Below, in pieces: positions 50,701-60,700 of a DNA stretch of 64,000 nt. Source of the stretch: Persicaria tinctoria (lineage: Eukaryota > Streptophyta > Magnoliopsida > Caryophyllales > Polygonaceae); assembly GCA_037127255.1 (NCBI GenBank), contig JBANSL010000009.1, forward strand, positions 25,818,475 to 25,882,474, read 5' to 3'. Position numbers and translations under genes: made by a program. Below the pieces are notes generated by a model that did no database searches, was not told the DNA's origin, and was given only the letters and a program-made list of their open reading frames with translations. Positions within the stretch are counted from its first letter, which is position 1; each line of letters starts with the position of its first letter.

Positions 50701-51597
50701 CAGTTTATAAATTAGGATACCCTAACTAGACATCCTTCATTAGATTGGTTTTTTGGGTCAGACTGAATACAAAAATATCACTTCAGGTTTAAAGTGACAC
50801 TTCCAAGCAAGAGAAAACCTTCATCTACTATGCCAAAAAGGATACCAAAACAACAAAATTGTTGTATCATAATTCATAGAATATCCTTGATCCTATAAAT
50901 TGACAATAGGTCAAACTCAAGGTGACGATATTATTGAAATCAATGTTATCTCTGTGGATTTACCCATAATGTAGTTCCTAATTTCCTGCGAAAGCATTTT
51001 ACCAAACAGGGAAGGAAAATTCATAATATTAGGTGATGAATCCAGACCAAAGTTAACTCATTTCATACTATTTTCCTTGTTAAGCTTTCAATCCTTTTCT
51101 TACATTCGGATGCCTTTTTTAGATCATGTTTTTAACACTAGCTAGATTAATAAATAGAGTAATTTGCAATCAGAACATATATAAAAGATAAGAATATAGA
51201 TATTCATGCATTTACACTAAGCTAGTTAAGCACATACTCAAAAAGACAACATAGAAAAGACGAACGGTTTTTACTTTATAAGGCCTTCCTCCAGCTTGTA
51301 CTGTTCCTCGGTGGACCACTCAACTGCGAGTCCTGTGTCATGCTTGAGTCCGTTCACTGAATCGAGAAGAAGAGAAGTGGAAGAATTTCCAGCTGGAGTG
51401 CTATTCTTGCCAATCATGCCGGAGTTCCCAGAAAAGACCAAGCTTCCAGTACCGCTGTTCATTGCATAATAGTCTCCCATCCCAATCATCTCCGATGAAC
51501 TATTTACCGCTCCAGATTGAAACGAGATCACATTCCTGTTCATGGCAGGTCCCAAATAATCTCCCTGATGAAATCCCATATTCGAATCTGCTGCCAT
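38799..51597 (-). CDS. DUF3755 family protein with SANT/Myb-like region, 8 coding exons
   Basis: Coding exons, 5' to 3' on the - strand: 51275-51597, 50422-50521, 49257-49313, 47844-47961, 47261-47343, 47115-47176, 46896-46992 and 38799-38882. They total 924 bp, or 307 aa plus stop, with GT-AG at every junction and phases that agree. Residues 1-100 are Ser/Gly/Asn/Met-rich, then LLDSVNGLKHDTGLAVEWS and a SANT/Myb-like stretch (EEQYKLEEGLIKYADEPS, VRDVALRCRWMTRKRRKPE). A helical C-terminal part holds ARQLLEQN, LLCRTREN and MPGRMNQMQEFPVSIN. This matches my memory of plant DUF3755 nuclear proteins; the molecular role is not established here. The Met at 51597 was chosen over an in-frame one two codons upstream because it has A at -3 and G at +4. 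Intron 7 is 8013 bp and full of mobile elements. Confidence 0.88.
38883..39325. other. Intron 7, 3' part
   Basis: Intron sequence, AT-rich. A short direct repeat of ACCAGCAAGTTAAGA occurs three times near 39020-39070. No other feature. Confidence 0.6.
39326..39603. mobile_element. Stowaway-type MITE
   Basis: TA TSD at 39324-39325 and 39604-39605. Imperfect terminal inverted repeats begin CTCCCTCCGTCTCGAAATTT on the left; the right end reads AAATTTTGAGATGGAGGAAG. The length is 278 bp. Confidence 0.8.
39882..40322. mobile_element. hAT-type MITE rich in CGGGT repeats
   Basis: Terminal inverted repeats TAGACCTGTCAAA / TTTTGACAGGTCTA and an exact 8-bp TSD AGTTGAAT (39874-39881 and 40323-40330), the hAT signature. 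The 441-bp interior is packed with CGGGTC/TCGGGT-type short repeats, and it has no ORF. Confidence 0.88.
40440..41235. other. Organelle-like stretch, candidate mitochondrial insertion
   Basis: About 0.8 kb that differs in composition from the surrounding AT-rich intron: balanced GC, with phrases such as CCCCGGAGGGGAAGAGACCCC that look like plant mitochondrial intergenic DNA. A - strand frame at 40660-40986 is open but not recognised. This is recognition by style only. Confidence 0.3.
41517..41691. mobile_element. Mutator-type MITE
   Basis: Exact 9-bp TSD TTTTAATAT at 41508-41516 and 41692-41700. Termini are CGGTTT / AAACCG, with subterminal inverted CCTAAGGGCATAGGA / TCCTATGCCCC. The length is 175 bp, non-coding. 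Confidence 0.75.
41874..42076 (+). repeat. G2 5' LTR
   Basis: This 203-bp LTR starts TGTAATGCC, carries a TATAAAAGG TATA box near 41900, and ends CATAACA. Confidence 0.9.
42082..42093 (+). other. G2 primer binding site
   Basis: TGGTATCAGAGC lies 5 bp after the LTR; tRNA-iMet type. Confidence 0.9.
42144..44098 (+). pseudogene. G2 gag and protease
   Basis: The start at 42144 (MAEGTRSKVTD) gives a coiled-coil-like segment up to a stop at 42327-42329, where a run of six T suggests a one-base loss. The main frame from 42326 has 590 codons: PKLDFPSFDGRKPRNWIRKCEKYF, DKADTWLQGYL and the gag core. A damaged zinc knuckle (CYKCGDKFFHGHKC) lies near residue 316, and the protease LIDSGATHSFLD near 396 with its Asp-Ser-Gly intact. 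The frame then shifts near 44070, before the reverse transcriptase. Confidence 0.9.
44060..46286 (+). pseudogene. G2 pol: reverse transcriptase, RNase H, integrase, chromodomain remnant
   Basis: Reverse transcriptase keeps [31 protein letters not shown] and VLVFFDDILVYS. RNase H has IETDACESGIG and KADHQPLKHL. After a frameshift near 45270 the integrase shows HVDAMGGHSGIQATYQR, CEICQRCK, SLDFIEGLPRSKGKD and VSDRDKVF. Another shift follows near 45995, then a stop at 46023-46025. The catalytic Glu reads Lys (QTKRVNR, codon 46038-46040). After WLFLAEWW the central part of the integrase C-terminus is deleted. A chromodomain-like remnant (WLVKWKNLPDVEPTWEVA) survives at about 46180-46240. Confidence 0.9.
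46291..46408 (+). repeat. Tandem duplication at the G2 3' LTR boundary
   Basis: TTGATCACACAAGCC...GCATTGTAATGCCTT occurs twice with a period of 61 bp. Each copy includes the first bases of the LTR, so the LTR start is duplicated. Confidence 0.85.
46397..46599 (+). repeat. G2 3' LTR
   Basis: This 203-bp LTR is near-identical to the 5' LTR. Confidence 0.9.
46620..46812. repeat. Degenerate Stowaway-like MITE remnant
   Basis: GATGCGTCTCAAAATTTAAG near 46643 resembles the inverted terminus of the MITE at 39326. No intact opposite end was found. Confidence 0.35.
48626..49111. mobile_element. Stowaway-type MITE carrying a second MITE
   Basis: TA TSD at 48624-48625 and 49112-49113, termini CTCCCTCCATCC / GAGGGAG. 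It lies in intron 3 of the DUF3755 gene and is interrupted by the MITE at 48798-49040. Confidence 0.8.
48798..49040. mobile_element. Inner Stowaway-type MITE with long inverted repeats
   Basis: TA TSD at 48796-48797 and 49041-49042. Near-perfect inverted repeats of about 30 bp start CTCCCTCTGTTCGGCAAAAC on the left. The length is 243 bp. Confidence 0.88.
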
Positions 51598-51705
51598 CTT
51601 CATCCAAATGGACAAGGCAAAACGCAACAGTTCTCAAAGATCCATCTGAGGTACTCTTTAGCTTTATACTCCCACGGATTCGCATTGCACGGAATCCCTC
51701 AACAT
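51598..51705 (-). other. DUF3755 gene 5' UTR, part in exon 2
   Basis: A splice acceptor (TTGCCTTCTCAG) ends at 51706, giving 108 bp of leader before the start codon. It contains upstream ATGs: a 13-codon uORF at the exon's 5' end, and one whose frame overlaps the main start. Either could lower translation. Confidence 0.6.
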
Positions 51706-52076
51706 CTGAGAAGGCAAAATAAAACCAGAACAAGAAAGAGAGAAAAAATTGATGAGAGGAAAGGAGCTTCTCCGGAAAAATAACATCAAAATGCAAAGCT
51801 AAAATCACATAACATAATCATAAAAATCAAAGATTTGGAAAAATAACTATAAATAATAGTAGAGGCTCAATCAGCAAACAGTCAAACATGAAGCATGAGA
51901 CACCACAAAATTGAAATTGAGATAAGGTCGGCAGAGATTCGCCACAAGAGAATAAAAATTGCTCAAGAATTTGTGAAGTGGATTAGGATAAAACAGCAGC
52001 TAGCTTAAGAAGAAAACAAAAAGGCGAAATCCAGACAGAAAAACGGAGAGCGGATAGGGAAAGGTGAAAATAGAAC

Positions 52077-52120
52077 CTCAAACGGAGATCGATCAGAGAA
52101 GCTGTTAACCCTAAATGTGC
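52077..52120 (-). other. DUF3755 gene 5' UTR exon 1 (approximate)
   Basis: The leader exon ends CCGTTTGAG before a GT donor at 52075-52076. The start is placed about 30 bp downstream of the TATA box. The intron 51706-52076 lies wholly in the 5' UTR. Confidence 0.5.
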
Positions 52121-52144
52121 AGAAGAGGAGGGAGGGAGAGAGAC

Positions 52145-52152
52145 CTTTTATA
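52145..52152 (-). promoter_or_regulatory. TATA box of the DUF3755 gene
   Basis: TATAAAAG on the - strand, followed by a CT-rich initiator region (CTCTCTCCCTCCCTCC). The distance and orientation fit the 5' UTR exon. The CT/GA microsatellite at 52354-52520 lies upstream. Confidence 0.6.
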
Positions 52153-52352
52153 GAATCGCCCCAACTTTGAAATGGAGAACCCTAATTGGTGCTTTTTTTG
52201 GGGGGGGGGGGAGGGGTTTGCAAGTTGAGAGACAGAACACAAACAGACAGTCCCCCTTTTGCAACCTCAACGCCACTTTCCTTTTTGTTGTTGTTTGTTT
52301 TGGTTTTGCCTGCTCTCTCTCTAAACTTTCCTTATTCCTGCATATAGATGGG

Positions 52353-52353
<1 letters not shown>

Positions 52354-52414
<61 letters not shown>

Positions 52415-52520
52415 TCTGACAACAGAGAGATGTGGCCTGTGGGAGAGAGAGAGAGAGAGGTATCTAACAACAGAGAGATGTGGCCTGTGGGGGAGAGAGA
52501 GAGAGATAGAGGTGGAAAAA
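52354..52520. repeat. GA/CT microsatellite with a 56-bp-type duplication
   Basis: A pure GA run at about 52355-52409, then two copies of a unit containing CAACAGAGAGATGTGGCCTG, each followed by a shorter GA run. It lies upstream of the DUF3755 TATA box. On the gene strand it is a CT repeat. Confidence 0.9.
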
Positions 52521-52522
52521 GG

Positions 52523-53518
52523 GAATTTTTTTCCGAAATACGAGTATTCAAGATTTGAAAAATAATTATCAAATTAGTCATCAATTAAAACAATTTGTCA
52601 AAATTATCAAAACTGTTAGGGACGACGGAAAACCGCGGTTTAAAACCGCGTTTTTGTTTGAAAACTGGAAAGAAAAAATAAAAAAAGAATATAATAATGA
52701 AAACCGCGGTTTGAAACCACGGTTTTCCAATAATTTTTTTAATTAAAAAAAACAAATTGGGGGAGAGGGTTTGGAGAATTGGAGGAACGAAGGTGGGGGG
52801 AGGGAGAGCAGGAGGCGGTAGCGTGGTTCCCGACGCCGATCTTGCAGCAGCTCCAACACCCCTCACACCTCCATGCCGGCATCCCCAGCGCCGCTGTCGC
52901 ATATCCACCGCCGCATCGTCGTCGCCCCCAACCACCAACTCCGATGCCATGTACAGGGGAATCCCCCTCAATCAAAACCCCTTATCTTCATCATCTCCCG
53001 TCTCCACCGCTCTCCGGCGCCCTAAGCACCCCCAACCGCACCTCTGTCCTCTTCGGTGCCATCGCCACCACCCTCCTCGTCCCCTCACCTCCACATGCCT
53101 CCCGCCCTCCCTCCCCCCACCATCTTTCCACCGCTCCACCGCTCTCTGGCGCCCTAACCACCCCCAACGCACCTTCGTCCTCTTCGTTGCCATCGCCACC
53201 ACCCTCCTCGTCCCCTCACCTCCACCTGCCTCCCGCCCTCCCTCCCCCCACCTTCGTTCCTCCAATTCTCCAAACCCTCTCCCCCAATTTGTTTTTTTTT
53301 TAATTAAAAAAAATATTGGAAAATCGTGGTTTCAAACCGCGGTTTTCATTATTATATTCTTTTTTTTATTTTTTCTTTCCAGTTTTTAAACAAAACCGCG
53401 GTTTCAACCTGCGGTTTTCTGTCATCCCTAACAGTTTTGAACATTTTGACAAAAAAATTCATTCGACGACTAATTTGATAATTATTTTTTAAATCTTGAA
53501 TATTTCGGAAAAAAATTC
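52523..53518. mobile_element. Foldback element 1: long inverted repeats around a C-rich core
   Basis: Inverted arms of about 280 bp (about 52523-52810 and 53237-53518) start TTTTTTCCGAAATA and carry AAACCGCGGTTT motifs, a poly-A/T stretch and TTTGGAGAATTGGAGGAACG. The core (52820-53236) is C-rich and includes a tandem duplication with a 132-bp period (from 53004 and from 53136). Open frames across it are Pro/Ser-rich and look like composition effects. Long arms suggest a MULE-like foldback element. The TSD is not clear. Confidence 0.75.
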
Positions 53519-53573
53519 GGAAAAAGGTAAGAGAAAGAGAAAGGGAAAGGGTGTAATAATAATTAAATTAAGA

Positions 53574-56207
53574 GCGAGGCTAGAGGCAAGACGTCGGAAT
53601 GGCTATTTACAAGATAATTTCATCAAAATTACCACAAGTCCTTTTCAATTTTTTCCGAACACATTGCAAAAAGGCTCAAAACTCTCTTTTCCCGAATCGA
53701 AAGATTCGAAACCTAAATCCGTCGAACGAATTTTTTTTTTTATCGAAAACAGCCTAAAATCGATGAAATTAATCAAAATATCAATTGATCGACACACGAA
53801 TGGGTTTATCTCTCGTTTTACATGATTATCGAATTGCGATTTTTGGTCTTCGTTCGAAAAACCGTCGAAGGAAGGAGCTCGGCAGATACAAACGAGGTTC
53901 ATAAATAAGCTCGGCAGGTTTAGACGAGGTGAATTAATAACCTCCGCGCATAAAAACGAGGTTATGATGGAGCCTCATCTAGTTTTTGCGAGGTATATAA
54001 TGACCCTTTTGAAGATCTTGTCTGAAGCCCCATTGACATAAGCCGGGCTCAATAAATAACCTCGGCTTATGTTGTTGAGGTTAAGGAAGAAGCTCGGCTA
54101 CTGTTGTTGAGCTTAATAAGAAAGCTCGGCTTCTGTTGTTGAGGTTAATGAGGGAGCTCGACTTCATTGACATGTAATGCTTATTCATTAAATTGTGTAG
54201 AGATATGTGTGATGGATCTTGTTATAATGCAAACCCATATGCTTCTAAGAATGAGACAGACTAAATGACTAAATCAGTTTAGAAAATGTTATTTTTCCCA
54301 CTTATGATTGCAACTCTCAATGACTAAATCAATATCATAACTTTATCCAAATAGTAAATTAGTTGTTCTTAAGCAGACATTGAACAAATTAATGCATATT
54401 TTAATGTTTTATCTTACAATAATTGTTTCAAGTGGCCACTTCCCCACCTATTTTTGTATAAATATATTGAGATTATTTATGATGAACTTTAACCGCTAAA
54501 TTGTTATCAAATGTATAGTTTTTCGTGCTTTATACTAATATTTATATTTAACACCACAAACATTATACAATTATAACCTTTTTCTTGCTTCTATTGATTA
54601 TGAAATTTAATTTATTGTCATTGTAATAAAGAAAGATGATGTTTATTCAAATTAATATGATATATTATGATTTCTAATATTAATTTTAAAATGATTAAAT
54701 TAAATAAATGAGTAATGTTATTCTAAAAAGGAAAATTGGTTATTGGAGGGCCGATCAACCAATATGACGTACAAATTAAGGTATAAAAATTGAATCTTGC
54801 TATAAAATTAAAACTTACATCAACATCTTCTTCACCCAATTGTTGTTTTGATTGGTTTCCATGATTTGCATTCATCGTTTGAACTCAACTTAGTCAGTTT
54901 AGGTTAACATTACTCATTCATTTAATTTAATCATTTATTTAATTTAATCATTTTGATGTAACATTACTTTTTAGATTAATTTAATCATTTTGATGTAATT
55001 TAGTCAATTTAGGCTTTCTCATCAGTTAGAAATATCCTTTTTAGATAAACATTACTCATTTATTTAATTTAATCATTTTGAAATTAATATTAGAAATCAT
55101 AATATATCATATTAATTTGAATAAACATCGTCTTTCTTTATTACAATGACGATAAATTAAATTTCAGAATCAATAGAAGCAAGAAAAGGGTTAATTGTAT
55201 AATGTTTGTGGTGTTAAATATAAATATTAGTATGAAGCACGAAAAACTATACATTTGATAACAATTTAGCGGTTAAAGTTCATCATAAATAATCTCAATA
55301 TATTTATACAAAAATAGGTGGGAAGTGGCCACTTGAAACCGTTACTGTAAGATAAAACATTAAAATATGCATTAATTTGTTTCATTTCTGCTTAAGAACA
55401 ACTAATTTACTATTTGGATAAAGTTATGATATTGATTTAGTCATTGAGAGTTGCAATCAGAAGTGGGGAAAACAACATTTTTCTAAACTGATTTAGTCAT
55501 TTAGTCTGTCTCATTCTTAGAAGCATATGAGTTTGCATTATAACAAGATCCATCACACATACCTCTATACAATTTAATGAATTTATGCATTACGTGTCAA
55601 TGAAGCCGAGCTCCCTCATTAACCGCAACAACAAAAGTCGAGTTTCTTCATTAAGCTCAACAACAGAAGTCGATTCTTCATTAAGCTCAACAACAGAAGC
55701 CGATCTTCTTCCTTAACCTCAACAACAGAACCCGAGGTTATTTACTGAGCTCGGTTTATGTTAATGGGACTTCAAACAAGAACTTCAAAAGGGTCATTAT
55801 ATACCTCGCAAAACCTAGATGATGCTCCGTCATAACCTCGTTTTTATGCGCTGAGGTTACTTATTCACCACGTCTAAACCTGCCGAGCTTATTCATGAAC
55901 CCCATTCATATCTGTCGAGCTCCTTCCTTCGACGGTTTTTTCGAACGAAGACCAAAAATCGCAATTCGATAATCATGTAAAGCGAGCGATAGACCCATTC
56001 GTGTGTTGATCAATTGATATTTTGATTAATTTCATTGATTTTAGGTTGTTTTCGATCAAAACAATTCGTTCGACAGATTTAGGTTTCGATTCGGGAAAAT
56101 AGAGTTTTAGGCCTTTTTGCAATGTGTTCGGAAAAAATGAAAAGGATCTATGGCAATTTAGGTCAAATTATCTTGTCAATAGTCATTCTCACATCTTGCC
56201 TAAAGCC
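53574..56207. mobile_element. Foldback element 2: 1.15-kb inverted arms
   Basis: Left arm about 53574-54738, right arm about 55027-56207, spacer about 290 bp of AT-rich sequence. The arms match over nearly their whole length with scattered differences and small indels. Each arm contains 3-4 tandem copies of a unit of about 30 bp, GCTCGGCTTCTGTTGTTGAG-like (54060-54175 and 55600-55735). No ORF is recognised. Boundaries are accurate to about 10 bp, and no TSD was identified. Confidence 0.8.
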
Positions 56208-57064
56208 CAAAGGGTAATAAACTGCAGAAACTCACCCTTAAAATATGTCACATTGCTCAAAACCACCTCTTAAATTCTTATTTACCGAAAACCACCCTTA
56301 ATAACAGTCCCGTTAGTAATTGACCGCCCTTTTAAGTTTTCCGTCTAAATTCTGTTAAATTTTAAAAATTACCATTTTTTCCTCTTTTTTAAGGGTTAAT
56401 TTGGTAAATGTCCTTTTGGTGCCCAAAATTTAAGCCCTAGGAAAAAAATGTTGAAAATTTAAGGGTCAATTTGGTAAGGGTCAATCTGTTTCCTCTCCAA
56501 ATCTCCTCCCTAAAATTGCAGTCTCTGCAGTCTGAAGAAACCCGACGGAATCAATGCATCTGAAGAAGCCGACGAGCACCGACGTCGTGAATGAGTTGCC
56601 GACAACCCGGATCAAGCGGTCCTAAATTGCAGTCTCTGCTCCAGATCTACAGATCTACCGGCAAGTCCATGAGGAAGCGCAATCACAGCTACAGATCTAG
56701 TAATTTCACAGATTCTGGCCTAATTAATGAAGAGATCGGCGTCTAATCGTCGAATCGTCCAATTCGGCTTGAAGAGGGGAAGATGAGGACGATTCAGATC
56801 CATCCGACGGAGTCCATGGAAGAATCTGCACATCCTTCTCCGCGGTAACTTGACAGCGACCAAACCCTAGGGCGAAAAGCAACGTTGTAGACAATAGCTC
56901 CGATGAAGAACGAAACTCTGACGTCGCCACGACCCTGCCTCCAGTCCTGAGACTCACCACCACCGATGCTCAAGCTGAGCCTTCGCCCAATTCTCCAATC
57001 CTGTTAATTAATTCAATGCAACTTCTCCCTCTGTTTGTGAGCAGAAGCGAGAGAGAAGAAATTG
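56208..57064. other. Non-coding region, possible MULE end plus GC-rich fragment
   Basis: The first part (to about 56440) holds phrases such as AAAACCACCCTTAA that recur in long-TIR plant elements. From 56520 to 57000 it is more GC-rich, with exon-like composition but no assignable frame. A captured gene piece is possible. Confidence 0.3.

Positions 57065-57113
<49 letters not shown>
57065..57113. repeat. AT microsatellite
   Basis: About 24 uninterrupted AT units. Confidence 0.95.
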
Positions 57114-57116
<3 letters not shown>

Positions 57117-57274
57117 ATGATGAAAGGGGAATATATGATTTTGAGGTATTGATTTTTAAGGTTTAAATATTTAATGTCGGGATTCCTTGTCTTGGTTTGA
57201 TGATGTTGGTTTTAAAAAGGAAATTGTGAGAATGATTTTGGTTGATGTTGATCGTATCGGAAAGGTTTTAGAAA

Positions 57275-58460
57275 ATGGTTTTACTATCGATTGGTTTTAA
57301 GTATGTTGAGAACTTGGAGTTCATGTGTATGAATGATGGGCTGGTAGCTTATGTAAATGGCTTGATGATAGGTGTGTATTGCTTCTGGATTGCTTTAGAC
57401 TTGCTTTTGGGCCCTTGCTTGTATTATCCTGCTGCTCTGCATCTTCAGGTAAGTTCCCTATGGGGCTTACTCAGGTTGGACATTCATGCCTGTTGTTGCA
57501 TTTTATGTTAGGTGTTGCATATGCATAAAAGCATGCCATGTAGTATCCTGTTTAGGTTGCACTAATTGAATGAGCATCTGCTTACTTATTGCGTTTGAAA
57601 CAGAACGGTCGTTATCTGTGACAGTCCTAGAGTCTTTGCTAGGGTCATAGGGTAGCCCAGCCCCATCGGGCTTTATTGTGGAGCGGGTTAGGCATGCACT
57701 TCCTTATATATTTACTTTGTAGTATCCAGTCATGTAGTACCCTGAGTCAATCGAGTCATGAACTTCCTTATATTATGAGATGCCTGCGGGCTTTATTATG
57801 GAGCGGGTTAGGCATGCGTGCCGCCCGATTATGATGGAATGCATTCACGAGCTGGCCAGTCTCCGCCCTATCGGAAGGGGGTGGAGGTAGGAGAGGGATA
57901 TTCCATTTGGCATTGTCTTGTGCCCTTTACAGTATTTCTGCACATTATTATGAACTAGGAGCATGTTAGTGTGTTTGACATTCGTACTGCATTAGAGCAT
58001 CTTTATTAGGTATAGCACATACTATGTGGCCTCAGCGAGGACTGCCGGTCCCGCATGAGTGGCTCGATCTGACTCCTTTCCCCGTTCTTTTTTTAAAGGC
58101 ATATTCTGCAGATTTTGAGTGCTCGATGTCTATATGACGGGTTCCCTATTGGCGAATTGAAGAATCTGGCTAATATCCTAACCTAGTAAAATGGTAATTA
58201 CCCACTCTTAATTTGGTTTTGACTAGCTCTGCCGTGGCACTTGTATATTTACTTTGTTTCCGCTTTACTTTCATTTAAACTGAATTTCGCGACACAGTCT
58301 TAGGACAGGTTAAGGGTACCCAATGGCCCTTCGAGGTTTTAGGGTTTGAAATCCCTCTTTCTACTAATCTTAAATGAGTTTGAAACCTCGACCCGTACCT
58401 GGATTGCAAGATCCGAACAAGGGTTTTCATCCCTTGAAACGTAAACCGGAAATCATAAAG
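57275..58460 (+). repeat. Fragment of a D-related LTR
   Basis: This follows the 3' third of the element D LTR: CAGGTAAGT...GGGGCTTAC, GTGTTGCATATGCATAA, AGCATGCCATGTAGTATC, CAGAACGGTCGTTATCTGTGA, CTAGGGTCATAGG, CTATCGGAAGGGGGTGG, GCCGTGGCAC, and CCTTGAAACGTAA near its end. It is clearly diverged and stops before the TTACA terminus. The GC-rich block of element D is absent. Confidence 0.8.
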
Positions 58461-58905
58461 CCACCTCTCAAGTCTCAAAGTCTCACCTACCAACCTCATT
58501 TTGCTTTTGCAGGTTTAACTTGACAAATTGTATTTGAATTCCAATGTTGCAAGTAGTTATTGGTTTATGCTAGTAGGGTGAATATATCATTAAAAGTGTC
58601 GATTGGGATTAGAAAATGTAAGGACTTTTTAGCTAAGTGTCCATTTTTAACAAGACAATTTGCAAAATATCCACTTTGATATTCCCTTTTGCAAAATGTC
58701 CTAATATGACACTTTTGCCCCTCCTTCACATCCCCTTCCTTCCTTCCCATTTTTATTTTGACCATTGACTAGTCAAAGTCAATGAATTTGGTGACACAAT
58801 TTTGATGACAAAAAATAATAATTTGGTGACAGTTTTTTTTACGAGATTAGTGTCACTACCTTTATAAATGGTGACACCGGTCAATGATTTTGGTGACACA
58901 ACTTT
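58461..58905. other. AT-rich sequence with TGGTGACA motifs
   Basis: No gene. Several TTTGGTGACACA motifs (58790-58905) match those flanking the minisatellite, so the solo LTR at 58906 split one repeat unit. Confidence 0.6.
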
Positions 58906-59475
58906 TGATACGATCCGGGAAACGTCAAATTGGCCAACAACAAAGCAGCTGAGATTTATTCAAGGATTTGAAGTGATGAAGATTAATGATCCATGATTCT
59001 ATTATATTTTTCTTGTTTAGTTAATTTTAATCTATACTATTATCTAATAAGTCTGAATTTTTAATAAGTATTAGTTTTTATATTATTTGATTTTTATTGA
59101 ACAATATTATATTATGGATGGGCTTTAGGAATTTGTTAGAAAAGCTCATTAGGGTTTTTAAGTCATTGGGGTTTTTTATTGTTGCTATTTAAGTATTTTT
59201 ATGATGAATGAAAAGGACGCTCAATGATTATTTCCCCGAACAAGTTTCTTGAGAAACCCTAGCGGGCGTGAGAAGCGTTCATCTTCTTCGTGAGATTCGA
59301 AGAAACTAAGGACTGTGAGAAGCGGCGCTGAGAGATTGATTTGCTTGTGAGATACAAGTAGATTGAGATCTCATCGATCTAAAGAAGGATTCGTGAGATT
59401 CGAGTTCTTTTGCAGATCCAATTCGACTACCTATTCGAAGCAATCGGGCACCCTTAGGCGTGAGATTCGCCATCA
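58906..59475 (+). repeat. Candidate solo LTR (570 bp)
   Basis: TGATACGATCC start and CGCCATCA end. The flanking 5-mers ACTTT and AATTT differ at one base. It contains a TTTAAGTATTTTTATG transcription-start-like region and a GA-rich downstream part typical of LTR R/U5. It lies inside a TGGTGACA repeat region. Confidence 0.55.
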
Positions 59476-59540
59476 AATTTGGTAACACATGTACGATGAT
59501 AAACAAATTTTTTGGTGACAGTTTTTTTTTATGAGATTAG

Positions 59541-60290
59541 TGTCACCGCCATATCGCTGTCACCACCACCCATATCATTGTTACCACCCTTATTGCGGCC
59601 ACCACCTCTATCGCTGTCACCGCCCTATCGCTGTCACCACTCCTATCGCTGTCACCAACACTCCTATCGCTGTCACCACCACCTCTATCACTGTCACCAC
59701 CACCCATATCGCTGTCACCACCCTTATTGCTGTCACCACCTTTATCTCTGTCACCGCCCTATCGCTGTCACCACTCTTATCGCTGTCACCACCACCACTA
59801 TCATTGTCACCACCACCCATATCGCTGTCATCACCCTTATTGCCGACACCACCTCTATCGCTGTCACTGCCCTATCGTTGTCACCACTCCTATCACTGTC
59901 ACCATCACCCCTATTGTTGTTACCACCACCCATATTGCTGTCACCACCCTTATTGTTGTCACCACCTCTATCGCTGTCACCGCCCTATCGTTGTCACCAC
60001 TCCTATCGCTGTCACCACCACTCCTATCGTTGTCATCACCACCTCTGTCGCTGTCACCACCCATATCGCTGTCACCACCCATATCGTTGTCACCACCCCT
60101 ATCACTGTCACCACAACCCCTACCGCTGTCACCACCTCTATCATTGTCACCACCCCTTCGCTGTCACCACCCCTATCGTTGTCACCACACATATCGTTGT
60201 CACCACTCTTGTTATCGTTGTCACCACCCCTATCGATGTCATCACTATCACCACCCTTATCACTATCACCCTTATCATTGTGGTAATACC
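59541..60290. repeat. TGTCACC minisatellite
   Basis: About 40 tandem degenerate units of 15-18 bp, consensus CCTATCGCTGTCACCAC. The unit length in multiples of three leaves several frames open on both strands (Tyr-Arg-Cys-His-His repeats), which is a composition effect and not a gene. Confidence 0.9.
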
Positions 60291-60585
60291 TTTGTTTTTT
60301 TATGAGATGACTGCAGTGACACTGTCGGTGGTGACACATACAGTATCAACTTTTTTTGGTGACAAATTTGTTGTTAGATTTTTTTTGTGGAATCACTGTC
60401 ACCACCATTATCAATGTCACCACTGATATCACCATCCTTATTAGAGGTTACACTCTTGGTGACACATGTAATTTCATGAGAAAAAAATAGTGTAATCAAA
60501 TACAATATGACAAAAAAAAACATATAATTTCATGAAAAATATAGTGTAATCAAACAAAATATCACCGAAAAATATAGTCTGAACT
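60291..60585. other. TGGTGACA flank and small tandem duplication
   Basis: More TGGTGACA/TGTCACC motifs, then two copies of TAATTTCATGA...TAGTGTAATCAAA at about 60468 and 60525. No gene. Confidence 0.6.
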
Positions 60586-60700
60586 GGTAAATATATAGAG
60601 GCAAAAGCCAAGGGGTTACAAAAAAGGTAAAACCATACAAAGAGTCTCCCATAAAATGGTATTACCTCGCACATGTGTCCATCTTCAAAAGCCTTGCCAC
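60586..60700 (-). mobile_element. LINE 3' tail fragment
   Basis: On the - strand this ends GGCTTTTGCCTCTATATATTTACC, close to the 3' end of the LINE derivative at 4004 and in the same orientation. Only the tail is recognised. Confidence 0.5.

Noticed and set aside
52167..52565. 132-codon Arg-Glu repeat protein
   Set aside because: Translation of the GA microsatellite.
56724..56963. 79-codon - strand frame
   Set aside because: Short, no motif, and no splice context I could establish.
59541..60290. CRISPR-like array
   Set aside because: Units are contiguous and degenerate without unique spacers, and the window is plant nuclear DNA.
59512..60426. 304-codon Cys/His-rich frame, possible zinc-finger-like protein
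   Set aside because: Produced by the minisatellite; equivalent frames are open in other phases and on the other strand.
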